The position numbers were made by a program, and so were the translations under genes. Below are positions 6,464-6,725 of a DNA stretch of 6,725 nt, piece after piece. The notes below the pieces were generated by a model. The model saw nothing but the letters and a program-made list of their open reading frames with translations. It made no database searches and was not told where the DNA came from. How positions within the stretch are numbered: position 1 is the stretch's first letter; each line of letters opens with the position of its first letter. Where the stretch lies: NCBI GenBank assembly GCA_014377145.1, contig JACMQE010000323.1, positions 1 through 6,725 of the forward strand, read 5' to 3'. This DNA comes from Glaciimonas sp. Lineage in GTDB: Bacteria > Pseudomonadota > Gammaproteobacteria > Burkholderiales > Burkholderiaceae.

Positions 6464-6518
6464 ATATGCCGACCAAATTTCATAAAACGGCGTGTAGTCA
6501 TTTTTTGAATTTTTGTTT

Positions 6519-6548
6519 GGAGGCCTGAACGTGCGTAAATTGACCTAA
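6519..6548 (+). pseudogene. Strong Shine-Dalgarno and GTG start with a five-codon ORF (gene-start remnant or leader peptide)
   Basis: GGAGG (6519-6523) stands seven bases before GTG 6531, ideal for initiation. The frame is only V/M-R-K-L-T before TAA at 6546-6548, which is the first copy of an 8-bp tandem repeat. The pattern could be the severed 5' end of a lost gene or a tiny leader peptide. With five codons there is no way to identify a product, and chance is possible. Confidence 0.3.
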
Positions 6549-6569
6549 GTGATTAAGTGATTAAGTGAT
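6546..6569. repeat. Three exact tandem copies of TAAGTGAT
   Basis: The 8-bp unit occupies 6546-6553, 6554-6561 and 6562-6569 without change. Because eight is not a multiple of three, the array places stop codons in all three plus-strand frames. It is too short for a CRISPR array, and the units are shorter than typical replication iterons. Polymerase slippage or a rearrangement scar is the simplest explanation. Confidence 0.85.
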
Positions 6570-6725
6570 TTCCACATAATAGGATATTCTTCGACAAACG
6601 GCACTAAAGTTTCATAGCATTCTCATCATGGTGCACCCCCAAATTTGCAGCACATGGAGTGTGCTCTTCTTCAGAGCGCGTTTCTTGATCCAGTTGTGAA
6701 GATTTGCTTCTGTCGTGTGGTAACG
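6570..6725 (-). other. Unassigned right end; possible minus-strand gene fragment
   Basis: No complete gene is visible. On the minus strand from 6725, one frame stays open to a TGA at 6614-6612 and gives a peptide containing TTEANLHNWIKK. This faintly resembles the helix-turn-helix part of transposase OrfA proteins. Another minus frame, from 6723, is open to a TAG at 6608-6606 and yields an acidic peptide (QETRSEEEHTP). Neither is long enough to identify. A 7-bp hairpin with one G-U pair lies at 6661-6679. Confidence 0.2.

Noticed and set aside
6546..6569. CRISPR array or iteron origin
   Set aside because: Three directly abutting 8-bp units without spacers are not a CRISPR array, and no replication gene or DnaA-box cluster is present.

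Overview
The window looks like a chromosomal housekeeping segment from a betaproteobacterium, most likely Burkholderiales and possibly Oxalobacteraceae. I infer this from two things: the divergent pairing of a phosphoenolpyruvate carboxylase start with a hemC-hemD-hemX-hemY cluster, and the style of the proteins. The genus cannot be fixed from the sequence alone. Base composition is moderate and fairly even across the genes. The intergenic stretches are clearly richer in A+T.

Layout. Positions 1-260 (minus strand) hold the first ~86 codons of ppc, cut by the window edge. Its conserved continuation is in the -1 frame from base 21 onward. A roughly 345-base divergent intergenic region follows, with candidate promoter elements and a perfect 6-bp dyad. 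Positions 607-4824 (plus strand) hold hemC, hemD, hemX and hemY, tightly packed from hemD onward: 66 bases between hemC and hemD, a 4-base overlap hemD/hemX and a 4-base gap hemX/hemY. They are almost certainly one operon. A long A+T-rich hairpin lies just after hemY. A 227-base spacer leads to a TTG-started gene (5052-6356) for a CNNM/DUF21-CBS-CorC_HlyC membrane protein, which ends in a clear intrinsic terminator. The last 260 bases hold no convincing complete gene. They contain a strong ribosome-binding site followed by a five-codon ORF, three tandem 8-bp repeats, and a short open minus-strand stretch that may be gene debris.

Function. HemC and HemD catalyse consecutive steps of tetrapyrrole synthesis (porphobilinogen to hydroxymethylbilane to uroporphyrinogen III). 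HemX and HemY are inner-membrane proteins, with a coiled coil and TPR-like helices respectively, that habitually sit in this operon. Their biochemical role is not settled. The divergent ppc feeds oxaloacetate into the TCA cycle. The CNNM-type protein is probably a cation (Mg2+/Co2+) transporter or efflux factor and appears to be its own transcription unit.

I did not find an obviously novel multi-gene system. The points most worth a second look are the apparent ppc frameshift at an A AAA AAC heptamer, the orphan gene-start and repeat scar near 6519-6569, the hairpin after hemY, and the repeat-bearing insert in HemD.
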